Origin: Arachis hypogaea
Lineage: Eukaryota > Streptophyta > Magnoliopsida > Fabales > Fabaceae
Reading direction: 5' to 3'
DNA: 64,000 nucleotides
Assembly: GCF_003086295.3 (NCBI RefSeq)
Contig: NC_092046.1
Coordinates: 105,193,363-105,257,362, forward strand
The position numbers and the translations under genes were made by a program. Positions within the stretch are counted from its first letter, which is position 1, and every line of letters starts with the position of its first letter. Below the pieces are notes generated by a model. It had not been told where the DNA came from. It ran no database searches and worked only from the letters and a program-made list of their open reading frames with translations. Of this stretch, positions 48,333-59,438 are shown one piece after another.

Positions 48333-48512
48333 CTCTAAATGTTTCTAAATTATTCCATACCACTCTTTATACTTCTATATACATCTACACTCTTCTAGAA
48401 TACTCTATGACCTTCCAGAGTCTTCTAGAACCTTCTAGGGTATTCCGGGACCTTCTAGGACATTCTAGAATGTTCCAGAACCATCTAGAGTATTCTCAAA
48501 CACTCCAAAAAA
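48333..48512 (-). promoter_or_regulatory. 10-bp-period heat-shock-element-like array, 3' LTR
   Basis: From 48,333 to 48,512 the sequence falls into about 18 consecutive decamers of consensus TTCTAGAANN in constant phase; the 12 from 48,393 are best. Within it, TTCTAGAATGTTCCAGAA (48,463-48,480) is four perfect alternating TTC/GAA units, the consensus for HSF binding. It lies upstream of the TATA box in element orientation. Confidence 0.75.
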
Positions 48513-48558
48513 CTATACAAACACTGTTAAATCTAACCCTCTAAAATTTACCGTGACA

Positions 48559-48571
48559 TTCTCCCCCACCT
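48559..48571 (-). other. Polypurine tract of the chromovirus
   Basis: The minus strand reads AGGTGGGGGAGAA directly before the 3' LTR and overlaps the pol stop codon (TAG, 48,570-48,572). Confidence 0.85.
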
Positions 48572-51500
48572 AATGCGCAGACGTCCTCGTCGCGTTCTGT
48601 TCATGATAGTGCTCTAGGTGTTCTTGGAATTGCCACAGATCTTCGCGAGTTTCCCAGCTAGCTTCGGTTATCGGGAGCCCTTTCCACTTGATCAAGTATT
48701 GGATACTTGGTGGCACCCCTCTTCGTCGCACGATGCGATTAGCTAAGATCTCTTCGATTTCTTTATCAAAGGATCTAATTACCACGGGCAGAGCGCGACT
48801 TGAGTCACATCTACTTGGTTCGTCTTGGTCTCCATGATATGGTTTAAGCATACTCACATGGAAGACCGGGTGGATCTTCATAGAGGGAGGGAGTTGTACT
48901 TTGTAAGCAACCTCCCCAACACGTCCAATGATCTCAAATGGCCCTTCGTATTTGCGGATTAAGCCCTTATGAACCTTGCGAAAGGTTTTGAATTGTTGTG
49001 GAAGAAGTTTGATCATTACCTTGTCTCCCACTTGATAGCATGCATGCCTCCTCTTCTTATCTGCCCATTTCTTCATCCTCTTGGCAGCTTTGTCGAGGTA
49101 AGAACGAGTGACATCTGCTTGTTCTTCCCATGACTTAATCATATGATAAGCTCCAGGGCTCTTTCCTGAGTAAGAGGAAGAAAGAGAGTGAGGTGTAAGC
49201 GGCTGTTGTCCAGTCACAATCTCAAATGGGCTCTTCCCTGTAGACTCGCTCCTTTGCAGATTGTATGAGAATTGAGCAATGTCTAGGAGTTTTGTCCAAT
49301 CCTTCTGATTAGCGCTTACAAAATGCCTTAAGTAACACTCAAGTAAGGCATTCACTCTCTCAGTCTGCCCATCGGTTTGAGGATGGAAGTTTGTTGAGAA
49401 ATGAAGCTCCGACCCAAGGAGTTTGAACAGCTCTGTCCATAGTCGTCCTGTGAAGCGTGGATCTCGATCACTAATGATGCTCTTAGGCAATCCTCAGTAC
49501 TTCACCACATTCTTGAAGAATAGTCGTGCTGCTTCCTCTGCAGTGCAGTCAGTAGGGGCAGGTATAAAGGTAGCATACTTCGAAAATCGATCCACTACCA
49601 CGAGAATAGATCCAAACCCCTCGGACTTCGGTAAGGCAGAGATGAAATCTAGAGAGACACTTTTCCACGGTCGCTCTGATGGAGGTAGAGGTTCCAACAA
49701 CCCACTTGGTGTCTTGTTTTCAATCTTATCTTGTTGGCACACAAGACAAGTCTTTACATAGCTCTCCACTTCATCTCTCATTTGAGGCCAATAATAAGAA
49801 GATTCAATGAGTGCTAAGGTCCTTCGCTGACCTTGGTGACCAGCCCATTTGGTGTCGTGGCATTCTCTTACCAACTTCCTTCTCAGATTGTCCCATTTAG
49901 GAACGTATAGTCTTCTCCCTTTTGTGTAGAGAAGGTCGTTTTCTAACCAAAATCTTTTGGTCTTACCTTCTCTAGCCAACTCCACCAACTTCTTGGCTAA
50001 TGGATCGTGATGCAACCCTTTCTTGATGATATGCATAATATCTCCTTCCACCATAGAAATGGCCGCTAACTCAGCCTTGCGACTCAGCGCATCTGCTACC
50101 ACATTAGTCTTGCCTGACTTGTATTCGAATTCGAAATCAAACTCAGCCAAGAAGTCTTGCCACCTAGCTTGTTTAGGGCTTAACTTCTTTTGAGTTTGGA
50201 AGTAGCTTGTAGCCACATTATCTGTCTTGACGATGAAGTGTGAACCAAGCAAGTAGTGACGCCAAGTTCTCAGACAATGCACCACCGCGGTCATCTCTTT
50301 CTCTTGGACAGTGTATCGCCTCTCTGTATCATTCAACTTGCGACTCTCAAAGGCAATAGGATGTCCTTCTTGCATCAAAACTCCTCCAATAGCGTAGTCA
50401 GAAGCATCAGTGTGGACTTCAAACACCTTTGAGTAGTCGGGTAGTGCTAGTACTGGTCCTTCTGTGATAGCAGCCTTCAACTCATCAAAAGCCTTTTGAT
50501 ACTCTTTTGACCATTCCCAAGAGTGGTTCTTCTTGAGAAGATCAGTTAATGGTGCAGCCTTGGCAGAGTATCCCTTGATAAACCTCCGATAGTAATTAGC
50601 CAACCCAAGGAATGACCTCAATTCAGATACCTTGTTTGGAGGTTCCCACTCTTTGATAGCCTTCACTTTTCCTTGATCCATGCAGAGAGTTCCATCTTTA
50701 ATGATGTGTCCCAAGAAGTGGACTTCGTCCCTTGCAAAGGAACATTTTTCCTTCTTCACATATAGGTTATTCTCTCGCAAGATCTTGAACACGGTTCTTA
50801 AGTGTTCTACATGTTCCTCCAAAGTATTGCTATAGACAACAATATCATCCAAGTAGACCACTACAAACCGATCAAGGTAAGGTCGAAAAATTTTGTTCAT
50901 CAAGGTACAGAAGGTCGCAGGAGCATTGGTCAAGCCAAAAGGCATCACCAACCACTCATACGATCCATACCTTGTGACACACGTGGTCTTAGGTTCATCA
51001 CCATCGGCAATTCTCACTTGGTGATATCCTGACCTCAAATCTAGCTTTGAGAACCACTTGGCTCTACCAAGTTGATCAAACAAATCGGCTATCAAAGGAA
51101 TGGGGTATTTGTTCTTGATGGTTACCTTGTTAAGTGCTCGATAGTCGATGCATAGTCTCAATGAACCATCATGCTTCTTTTGGAACAAGACTGGTGCGCC
51201 ATAAGGTGCCTTCGATGGACGGATGAACCCAGCATCTAGCAAATCCTTGAGTTGCTTCTTCAACTCATCGAGTTCTGGTGATGCCATCCTATAAGGTGTT
51301 GAGGCGGGCGGCTTTGCTCCTAACTCCAATTCAATCTTGTGGTCCACTTTCCTCCTAGGTGGTAGTTGTTTTGGCAACTCGGGAGGCATCACATCCTTAT
51401 TTTCTTCAAGGACTTCCTTGATTTTGGGAGGAACGTCTTCTCTTTCGGATGTTGACTCCTCTTGTAATAGAGCCAAATATGTAGTTTCTCCCTTCTTGAA

Positions 51501-52082
51501 TCCTTTCTTGAGTTGCATGGCAGACAGTATCGATTGTCTGCCAACTTTAGAGACTGTAGGGACCATGCATGGAGACCCTTTCTCTATGACGCATACTACG
51601 TCGTAGTATGGCATAGGTATTATATTTGCTTTCCTTTGTAAATCGAGTCCAATGACTATTTTAAAATCGTCCATGGGTGCTACTGAGAAATCCACAAGGC
51701 CCTTCCAAGAACCAAGAGTCATCTCAACCCCTTTTGCTACTCCCTTAAGGGGTTCACCCTTGGTATTCACGGGTTTGAACCAGCCATTCTTTTCGGTGAT
51801 CTTCAACCCAAGCCTCTTTGCTTCATCAGGCGTGATGAAGTTGTGTGTAGCACCAGTGTCGATCATAGCCATGACGGGTTTTTCATTGATAAAGGCTTTG
51901 ACATACATCAAGCCTTTCTTTTCTGTAGTGCTTGCCTCTTTGCCCTTCACAGCATTCATGTGTTGGATAGATCCAACACACTCAGTTACTTGAGTTTGAG
52001 CTTCTCGTTCCTCGGCGATAGATGCCAAAGTCCCTAGCTTGGAACAATCCTTCATTTGGTGTGGTCCCTTGCACACGAAGCA
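48570..52082 (-). pseudogene. Chromovirus pol polyprotein, one internal TGA
   Basis: The gag frame continues after its TGA through a zinc knuckle ([13 protein letters not shown]) into these domains, in order. First is an aspartic protease ([10 protein letters not shown]). Then comes reverse transcriptase with [13 protein letters not shown], the GYHQVRI and MPFGLTNAP blocks and the YLDD catalytic motif. RNase H follows ([17 protein letters not shown]). Integrase has an HHCC finger (GHQG...CLVCQQDK) and a catalytic core starting LDFI...[12 protein letters not shown] at 49,494-49,496 interrupts the core just before the second catalytic Asp (SDRDPRF); the frame then continues through the third residue region (TDGQTERVN) to a C-terminal chromodomain (VRRRGVPPSIQYLIKWKG). 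The chromodomain directs insertion to particular chromatin. All key residues look intact, so the two stops are the main lesions. Confidence 0.9.
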
Positions 52083-53093
52083 TCATCCTTTGGGCATGAA
52101 AGCCTTTTTCTTTTCTTCGTACTCTTTCTTTGAAGAGTATTTTCCTTCCTTCTTGATTGAGAAACTCTTTCCCTTGTCTCCCCCACCTTTAGTAGAACTA
52201 GGCTTGGAGGATGACTTGGGTTTAGAGTCTCCCCTATGATACTCAATGAGTGATTCGGCCACCACGATGGCCTCATCGACATCCTTAACATTCATTCTTT
52301 GTAGTTCTTGCTTTACCCAAGGTTGGAGTCCATCAATGAAGAAGAACAATGCATCCTCTGATGCTAAGTTGGGGATTTGAAGCGTGAGAGTAGTGAATTC
52401 CTTTACGTAGTCGCTAATCGTACTCTTGTGCTTCAACTCCCTCAACTTCTTCCTTGCTTCATAAACCACATTCTCAGGGAAGAATTGTCTTTTCAACTCC
52501 CTTTTGAAATCTTCCCATGTGGCTATGTTGCAAGTACCCTTTTCCATATCTACGTACTTTCTTCTCCACAAAGTAGCATTATCAGAAAGGTAGAGAGCTG
52601 CAGTGCGTACCTTTATTACTTCTTCAACCACCCCTTGGCCTTCGAAGTACCTCTCCATTTGCCATAGGAAGTTCTCCACCTCGCGAGCGTCCCTTACGCC
52701 CTTGAACTCCTTTGGCTTGGGGAGATCAATCTTTGTCGTCTCCCTTATAATGGTTGGTCGAGATTTTGCCTCCTCGAACCAAACTCGAACTTCCTCAAAT
52801 AGCTTTATGGAATTCTCAAGCTTCTCTTCGATTTGGAGCATGCTTTCTTTAAAAGCATCTAGTTTTCCTAACACGTGAGCCTCGAGGGTCTCCTTATCAT
52901 GTTCTATCCTTTGGAAACGCTCATCCATAGAGGATAGAACATTCTCCAACACAGAAACTCTCTCTTCTAGGAAGTTAGAGTCCTTACCTCTAGGCTCACT
53001 TGAAGAACGGACCTTCTTGCCTCCCCATTGAGAAGGAATAGCATTCCTTCCCCTTTGAGACTTAATATGCTCCATGGTGATACTAGAAGCCAT
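52083..53093 (-). CDS. Chromovirus gag
   Basis: ATG at 53,093 (MASSITMEHIKSQRG) opens 336 codons to TGA 52,083-52,085. Features are a coiled-coil-like stretch (about residues 40-100, Leu/Glu/Lys rich), then the conserved retrotransposon gag core with NFLWQMERYFEG, ATLWRRK, TWEDFKRELKRQFFP and LRELKHKSTISDYVKEFTTL, and a basic Lys/Ser-rich tail. It builds the cytoplasmic particle around the RNA. The zinc knuckle normally at the gag C-terminus lies immediately beyond the TGA, so this product would lack its RNA-binding finger unless the stop is read through. Confidence 0.88.
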   Translation of the reverse strand: MASSITMEHIKSQRGRNAIPSQWGGKKVRSSSEPRGKDSNFLEERVSVLENVLSSMDERFQRIEHDKETLEAHVLGKLDAFKESMLQIEEKLENSIKLFEEVRVWFEEAKSRPTIIRETTKIDLPKPKEFKGVRDAREVENFLWQMERYFEGQGVVEEVIKVRTAALYLSDNATLWRRKYVDMEKGTCNIATWEDFKRELKRQFFPENVVYEARKKLRELKHKSTISDYVKEFTTLTLQIPNLASEDALFFFIDGLQPWVKQELQRMNVKDVDEAIVVAESLIEYHRGDSKPKSSSKPSSTKGGGDKGKSFSIKKEGKYSSKKEYEEKKKAFMPKG

Positions 53094-53127
53094 ACCCACA
53101 AATCACTTGTGCTCCCTCTCGAACCTT

Positions 53128-53139
53128 GCTCGGATACCA
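53128..53139 (-). other. Primer-binding site, initiator tRNA-Met type
   Basis: The minus strand reads TGGTATCCGAGC shortly after the 5' LTR, one mismatch from the initiator-Met site TGGTATCAGAGC. Confidence 0.82.
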
Positions 53140-53142
53140 AAT

Positions 53143-53692
53143 TGTCACGGCCTTGGACACACTCCAACGCTACCGTGCCGGCACTCGGAATTACTCAACC
53201 TCTTGAGCTAAGACCAAGTCAGCCTAACCCTCAATACTTAGCAAGAAAGCTAAGAACACAAGAGAACACAAGAGAAAGGAAGCTTTGGTGAAAGAACACT
53301 TTATTGCTCAAGTGTGGTTACAAATGATTCACACACACCCAAACTCTAACTCTCACCCCTATTTATAGCCATCCACCTCCTCAATGGATGATTAGGATTA
53401 AATCTAATCAACGGTCCAGATTAATCATCCAGAACCTTCTTTACAAATATCTATCCTACCACAACTCTCTAAATGTTTTTAGATTATTCCATACCACTCT
53501 TTATACTTCTATATACATCTACACTCTTCTAGAATACTCTATGACCTTCCAGAGTCTTCTAAAACCTTCTAGGGTATTCCGGGACCTTCTAGGACATTCT
53601 AGAATGTTCCGGAACCATCTAGAGTATTCTCAAACACTCCAGAAAACTATACAAACACTGTTAAATCTAACCCTTTAAAATTTACCGTGACA
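53143..53692 (-). repeat. 5' LTR of the chromovirus
   Basis: Same ends and length as the 3' LTR. Its decamer array is at 53,467-53,646; one core spacer differs (TTCTAGAATGTTCCGGAA at 53,597-53,614), leaving all TTC/GAA units intact. Confidence 0.95.
53467..53646 (-). promoter_or_regulatory. 10-bp-period heat-shock-element-like array, 5' LTR
   Basis: This copy would drive transcription of the element. It lies about 100-280 bp upstream of the TATA box at 53,355-53,367. Only about five of the 11 LTR differences fall in it, and none destroys the four-unit core. Confidence 0.75.
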
Positions 53693-54055
53693 GCTGGTAA
53701 GCTTCGGGGATTTTTTTTATTTAAATTAATTAAATATATTATTTACTGAAATCCTAAGCAACGTTATACATCTTAGGAAATGTGATCCTATTCAAATTAA
53801 ACATGTATCTGGAATACTTTGTCATCAAAATATGGTACAACAAAAAAATTTATATGTTTCGAATGCTATTGAGATATAGCACAAACCAAAAATTAAGTGC
53901 TCAATATTCAAGATATGCGTGTAAAGAAATTGGGGTAACAGTATGCAAGATATATGCGAATAGAAATTAATTAACTTTTTTTTACAATAATTTATTTTAA
54001 TGGAATAATAAGAAATTATAAAAAAGAAGTAATATTTTAGTGTAATTCAATTATA

Positions 54056-54835
54056 ATGTTATGCATTTGTCATGTTAATTTTCTAGATATATTAAAGAAT
54101 GTTATATTGAGTAACATGGGACAACATAAGACAATAAATTCCAAGGTGATAGAGAAAGTTACATATAAATTTTTTTCAACATTGCTGAATGAAGGGTTTA
54201 CTAACAAGCTATTTTGGTTCGAAGCTGATCAGCATGTGAGGGTAACATTTGGTGTACATACTAGGCTAATGATGTAACATGTGATGAAGTGGTATGCTAC
54301 GGTTCGTGACGTAGGTGGTGGTTGTGGACTGTTCTCATCGATCTTACAGGTAATTCCGTTGGAGGTAAGATCGATTCACATCACCCAGACTAGATAGTGT
54401 TAAGAGGATGATAATGAGTCTGATTCGGATTTTGTTGCTAAAACCGGGTCGTCCAACAAGAGTGATTCGTCTAAGGAGTATGTGTCGAAGATTTCGACTG
54501 GTGAGGGTGCTCGATTTTTCCTTCCTCCTCTTTTGGCTATTCCACAATTATCAGAAGCTACAAGCCATTATGACACTCCAAATTCGGACACAATGTTACT
54601 GGATGATCGGTTCAACCTTGGCAACAGGAAAGATTACAATATGGATGACAGTGTAAAATTTTGGGTGGGCCATAGATTCAGGGGTAGGGATGCTATTCTG
54701 ATGGCAGTGAAGAACTACAACATTCGAAAGAATGCTGAATACAAAATTTTGGAATCGAATAGGCTGAAATACCATTATTGGTGCAAGCAATTCTTTGTTG
54801 AATGTCCATGGAGTCTTATTGTAACACTTCGATAG
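54056..54835 (+). pseudogene. MULE transposase N-terminal fragment
   Basis: 54,407-54,835 is open and reads an acidic Ser-rich linker, then FWVGHRFRGRDAILMAVKNYNIRKNAEYK and WCKQFFVECPWSLIV, the MuDR-type N-terminal DNA-binding (FLYWCH/WRKY-like Cys/His) region of Mutator transposases. It ends at TAG 54,833-54,835. Upstream, 54,119-54,276 looks coding (FFSTLLNEGFTNKLFW, HVRVTFGVHTRLM), is stopped at 54,275 and resumes as WYATVRDVGGGCGLFSS. The catalytic domain is missing: an LTR element begins within about 15 bp after the stop, so the gene was probably cut by that insertion. Confidence 0.6.
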
Positions 54836-55175
54836 AATTTGAATTGCTGATAAATGTTGTCCTTTGCCCTTTATGAAATTTACAAGTAAATGTTGATTAT
54901 GTTAAGATGATGAAATCTATGAGTAGTTTTGTAGGGAGGTGCGTAGGTTTAGGGCAACATACCCCTTAACTTAAGTAACCATCAATTTCTTGAGCAATTA
55001 ACTATGATAAAAGTTTAAGCACAGTTTTTGATTTAAAGCCACACAATTCTTAAGAAGCAACCCTAATTGATTCTATGTCACTTATCAAAATTAGTCTCGG
55101 ACACTCAAAGAATTATGAGAAGGAGTTTCTAGCCTAATTCTAAATATTAACTCTTCCAAGATAATAGAAGAATTA

Positions 55176-57335
55176 TGTAACGATCCAGTTTTCAGTATGT
55201 CTAGATCATACTAGAAACTGAGCGCTACCAACTTGTCTTCCTAATTATTATCTATTATTTATTATATGAGCCTGATTCATTGTTAAAAGCGTAGTTATTT
55301 TGAGAGATACTATATTTTTTTAATATTTGGATTAATAAACAGGATCATTCATAATCAATTCACAAATAATAACATATAAAATAGTTATAAAAATCACACT
55401 TATATACATCTCAAGCAGTTAACAACATTCAGTTATCCAACCTTTATTAGAGTATAGATCTTAGTTAGAACACCCCTAAAAATACCTAGATAATAACTAT
55501 ATATATATACAACATCCCAGGTTCTGACCTGTTCAAGAAGTCCCTAAGTTGGGGCCCAAGCTAGCCTAGACTCTATAAGCATCTCATCCCTTTTAACTAC
55601 AAAAGCGAGGAAATGTACGTTCTAGGTCTTCAAAAGTCGGGTCATGTTAAACGTCATCAAAAGGCAGAACATCATCTACTACTCCTTTGCACAATCATAT
55701 GTTGTCATAGGGCGTCTCACTAGTACTCCATCAAGTAGCCACATAACAGGAGCCTCGTACAAAGGATTTAGGCTAAAGTTTGTATTCAAACAGGGTGTAG
55801 ACGTTGGCTGGTCTCACAGTATTTACATATCAACAGCAAATATAATTCATCCTAAACTCGGAAGACTACCTAGAGCGGAATTCTCTTTGCGAAACGATCA
55901 TCATTAGATTACGAAAAGGTACTCTTGCATCTATCTGAAAGGGGAGAGAAGGGGTAAGAACTGGAAAGTTCTTAGTAGAGTCGGGCTAATAGTCATGTTA
56001 ATCGGCTCCATCGTACTTTTCAAACAGTAATATACTTTACAGAAGATAGAGGAAAGCAAAGAAAGCAGATAAACAGAGAAGCAGAGAAAACAAAAAGTAG
56101 AGTAAAAATAGAAAAATACAAGAATAAAGCACAACACAAAGAATATGCAACAAAGAATAATGTGCACACAACAATGATGCATGTTTAATCCTAATACAGG
56201 TAATGAGCATATTTGTCGGTTACATACCTGCTTCTGACGTTACTCGGAGTCCTTTGACCAGGTAAGGTTTCCCTGTTGGCATTTTCCATTGTAAGAGTCC
56301 TTTGACTTGCGGGACAATCCACTAAAAGAGTCCTTTGACTTGCAGGGCAGCACTGGCAACCCACTGTAAGAGTCCTTTGACTTGCAAGGCAGAACTAGTT
56401 AACTTATGTCTGCTTAACACACTCACGGTAAGAATCGTTTGATTTACAAGAGCCCACATACACACACTCACTGTAAGAGTCATTTGATTTACAAGAGCAT
56501 ATGCTAGTTATGTATGTTCTCGATACTTTTGTAAGAGTCCTCTGACTTACAGAATAGCATTATAGCTAAGTATCCTAGGAAAGCGTTCTAAGTGGTCACA
56601 CCACCATCTATCTGACTGCCTTCTCGCAGCAGATGAACACATAATAAGTGTTTTACTCATCATTCTCTTTTTCTTTTTCCTCTTTTTTCTTTGCCTCTTG
56701 TTTTGCTCTTATTTCTCTTTTTAATGTTTGTATATATAGCTTATGTCAATTTTGGTATAAGTAGTCAACCTGTCCCAAGCAAAGATTCATTAAGTCTATG
56801 CTGAACCAATATGACTTTTCATATAATACCTAACCCTAATCCCAATTCAAACACTAACTATATTGTTCCTAGATCGCTTCTCTAATAACCATTAATCTTT
56901 GTCATTAAAACTTTACCAATTTTTTCTTCGGTTTTTATCTTTTTTTCAACATTTTATCTTTCTTTTATCTTTTCCTTACTAATATGTTATTACCACTCCC
57001 TAAATGTTTTATGAAGGTAATTATGAGATTCTGAGCTTAAAGAGTTGTCTTTCTTAGTCTTTTACGAAAAATTACCGTTTTGCCATTATTTTTAATAAAA
57101 TATTATTATTAATCAAATAATATTATTTAATATTTTATTATTATTTTTGAACATTTTCCATTTCACCCAAAATTTTATTAAATTGTATTTTGACCCTATA
57201 ACTTTTAATATTTATACTTTAACCCCTTAAATTTCTAATATTTATACTTTTTTCCCAGAAACATAAAAATACTTTAAATATCTCTAACACCTTAACTATC
57301 TTTATCATATTATTTTCTTAACCAATTTTAGTTTG
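55176..57335 (+). repeat. LTR fragment of a TGTAACGACC-type Ty3/gypsy family
   Basis: It begins TGTAACGATCCAG...GAGCGCTACC, the start I know from large legume Ty3/gypsy LTRs. No matching end (GGGTCGTTACA on the + strand) and no coding region follow, so it is a solo or truncated LTR. 56,245-56,550 holds seven spaced copies of GAGTCCTTTGACTTGC. Confidence 0.55.
56245..56550 (+). repeat. Seven spaced repeats of a GAGTCCTTTGACTT motif
   Basis: Copies lie near 56,247, 56,288, 56,327, 56,371, 56,427, 56,473 and 56,531, with irregular 38-60 bp spacing. Several have the flank CACTGTAAG on the left. They lie inside the nested LTR. Confidence 0.75.
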
Positions 57336-57538
57336 CTTTTATTTAATTCTCTATTTTTATGTTATTTGCTATTGAAATCCTAAATTTTGATTGTCTGACT
57401 AGAACAATCATTTGACTATTGTTTGCTTAATCCGTTAATCCTCGTAGGATCGATACTCACTCACCTGAGTTTATCACTTGGTATGACCCGGTGCACTCGC
57501 TGATAAGTTGTGGATTGTAAAATTCGGCATCAAGTTTT

Positions 57539-57556
57539 TAGCGCCGTTGCCGGAGA
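57539..57556 (+). other. Degenerate tRNA-Asp-type primer site of element C
   Basis: TAGCGCCGTTGCCGGAGA differs at two positions from the site of element A. It is followed by about 100 bp of leader-like sequence before homology to the reverse strand of element D begins near 57,660. Confidence 0.7.
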
Positions 57557-59400
57557 TTAATCGTTGTTAACAAACTACCAATCAATTGGTTACCTAGATT
57601 AGACCTTTTTAATTTCTGTTATTTACTACTTTTGTTTAATTTCTCCCTGGGAATTTAAACAATAGCATGTCCTCATGCTAAATCCAAGGTAAAGAGTAAG
57701 GTAAGATTAAAGTGGTGGAATGTTATGCAATGCAACCTATTCTAAATGCAACTACCTAAATGAGTCATGCAATTCTAATTTATTCACTCATATATAAAGC
57801 TTACATGTAGTTAAATTAATTCACATTCTCAAGGAATCATATATATACATAGCCAACCCTTAAATAATAAAGCACTTTTGCAAATGAGATGGGAAAGAAA
57901 AATATTTCACAAACTTGCAAAACAATTAGTAAATTAAGCATAGATATATGTTGATGAGTTATTGAACCCCTCACTGGATTTTGTGTTTACTCTCTAGTCA
58001 CTCAGTGTTTATTGGGTTAATCACTCTATTATTCTTTTTATTCTTACTTTCTATAACTTTGTTCTTCATCTAACCAATCAACAATTATAGAATATAGACA
58101 TATCAAAAATCATGAGGTCTTTAATTAAGGTTGTAATGGGACCAAGGTAAAGGTAAGGATATATGTATAAGGTTAAGTGAGCTAATAAGTGAATCCTCAA
58201 TTAGACTAAGATCTCACCTAACATACATACTTAGTAAAACAAAGCTACTTTACCTATTTTCCCATCTTTTCCCACTTTTGGTGTTACATGCTCATGTTTC
58301 AATTTTTTTATTTTTTTATCCCATGTGCATTGCTTTTATTTTTACATTTGGGGAATTCTTTTGTATCCCCTTATTCATATGCTTGAAAAATAAATAACTC
58401 TCTTTTTTTTTTAACTGAATGCACATGGTAATTCTTTCAATTTGATTTCTCATGAGCATGCTTCCCAAAAAATTCTCATTTTGATTTATTTTTGTTCTTT
58501 TCAACTCTGCTACCTTTTGTTTTTATCATCTATGTTCCCAATAGGTTTCCCACATTTCAAACTATACAAGATTTTCTATCTTAAGCTAACCAAGGATTCA
58601 ACTTGGGATTTTTATTTGTTTTTCTGCTTAAGGCTAGTAATGTGGTTTATAGAAAAAAAAGGGATTTAAAGGCTCAAGGGGGCTAACAAAGGTGATGTAA
58701 AAGGTAGGCTATTTTTGGGACAAGTGGGTTAAAATCAAATAATGGCCTCAATCACTTTCTTGGTATGTATCTATATTCTACAACTGGACATATAGATTAA
58801 AACAAAGTAAAGAACATCAGAATAAAAAGAAGCAAAACACACAGGGATGAAATTATGGTTTGAATGTAACCATATAATTAATGCTCAAGACTCACAGGCT
58901 GTGTGTTCTCTAACTCAAACATCATATATCATTCATATATGTTATGCAGGTTTAGTTAAAAATTCCCATTATTCTCATAAAAAAATTATTTAGGGTGGCC
59001 TTTAAGGTTTTAATGTTTCTCCTTGATGAAATGTTGTTAACTAACTAACATGTAATGCTATATATACAAGGTGTGTGGATTGTTTTAAATCTGTTAAAGT
59101 CTCTAGTTTACTTCCTTTCTATATTTTCAATTTAAACTAAGCTATCATATGCTAAAAGGGTAAACTATACTAATTAATCCACAATTTCTATAACTACTAG
59201 ATTAGAATTGCAAGTTAAACTAAATAACTAAAATATGAACTAAAAATGCAGAATGCAGGAATAGAGTAAAAATACATAAAAGTAGCAATGTATAAGTACT
59301 CAGAAAAAAATAAAAATAAAGAGAAAAATACAGAAAAATATCCAAAATAAAAGAAAAAGAGTCTGTAGTGGTTCACCAAAATAATACGCCAGAGATGGCG

Positions 59401-59414
59401 ACCTCCCCACACTT
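59401..59414 (-). other. Internal polypurine motif of element D
   Basis: The minus strand reads AAGTGTGGGGAGGT, identical to 4236-4249 of element A. It lies 25 bases after the stop of the ORF at 59,439. Confidence 0.75.
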
Positions 59415-59438
59415 AAAATGAAGCATCGTCCCTGATAC

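Larger units (their letters stand above)
48009..48558 (-). repeat. 3' LTR of the chromovirus
   Basis: Its ends are TGTCACGG and CCGTGACA. In element orientation the heat-shock-element-like decamer array lies at the start (U3), followed by a TATAAATAGGGG box. Confidence 0.95.
48009..53692 (-). mobile_element. Ty3/gypsy chromovirus, nearly complete
   Basis: Two 550-bp LTRs (48,009-48,558 and 53,143-53,692) flank a minus-strand gag-pol frame that ends in a chromodomain, the hallmark of chromoviruses. GCTG occurs directly outside both ends (48,005-48,008 and 53,693-53,696), a probable 4-bp (or imperfect 5-bp) target-site duplication. I count 11 differences between the LTRs (2.0%), nine of them transitions. 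At commonly used plant substitution rates this suggests insertion about one million years ago. Gag and pol are in one frame, broken by TGA at 52,083-52,085 and 49,494-49,496. Confidence 0.95.
54848..57532 (+). repeat. LTR of element C, with another LTR fragment nested inside
   Basis: The right end ...AATTCGGCATCA is followed at 57,539 by a tRNA-Asp-like primer site, so this is the right border of a 5' LTR on the + strand. 54,848-55,175 and about 57,340-57,532 appear to be its two halves, separated by the insertion at 55,176. The left end (TGATAAATG) is chosen as the inverted match to the right end and is uncertain. Confidence 0.5.

Noticed and set aside
51337..51606. Antisense ORFs within pol (for example 51,337-51,606 and 51,652-51,993 on +)
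   Set aside because: Shadow frames of the conserved polymerase reading frame.
56245..56550. Spaced repeats resembling a CRISPR array
   Set aside because: Plant nuclear context, irregular spacing, repeats diverge, and they lie within an LTR.
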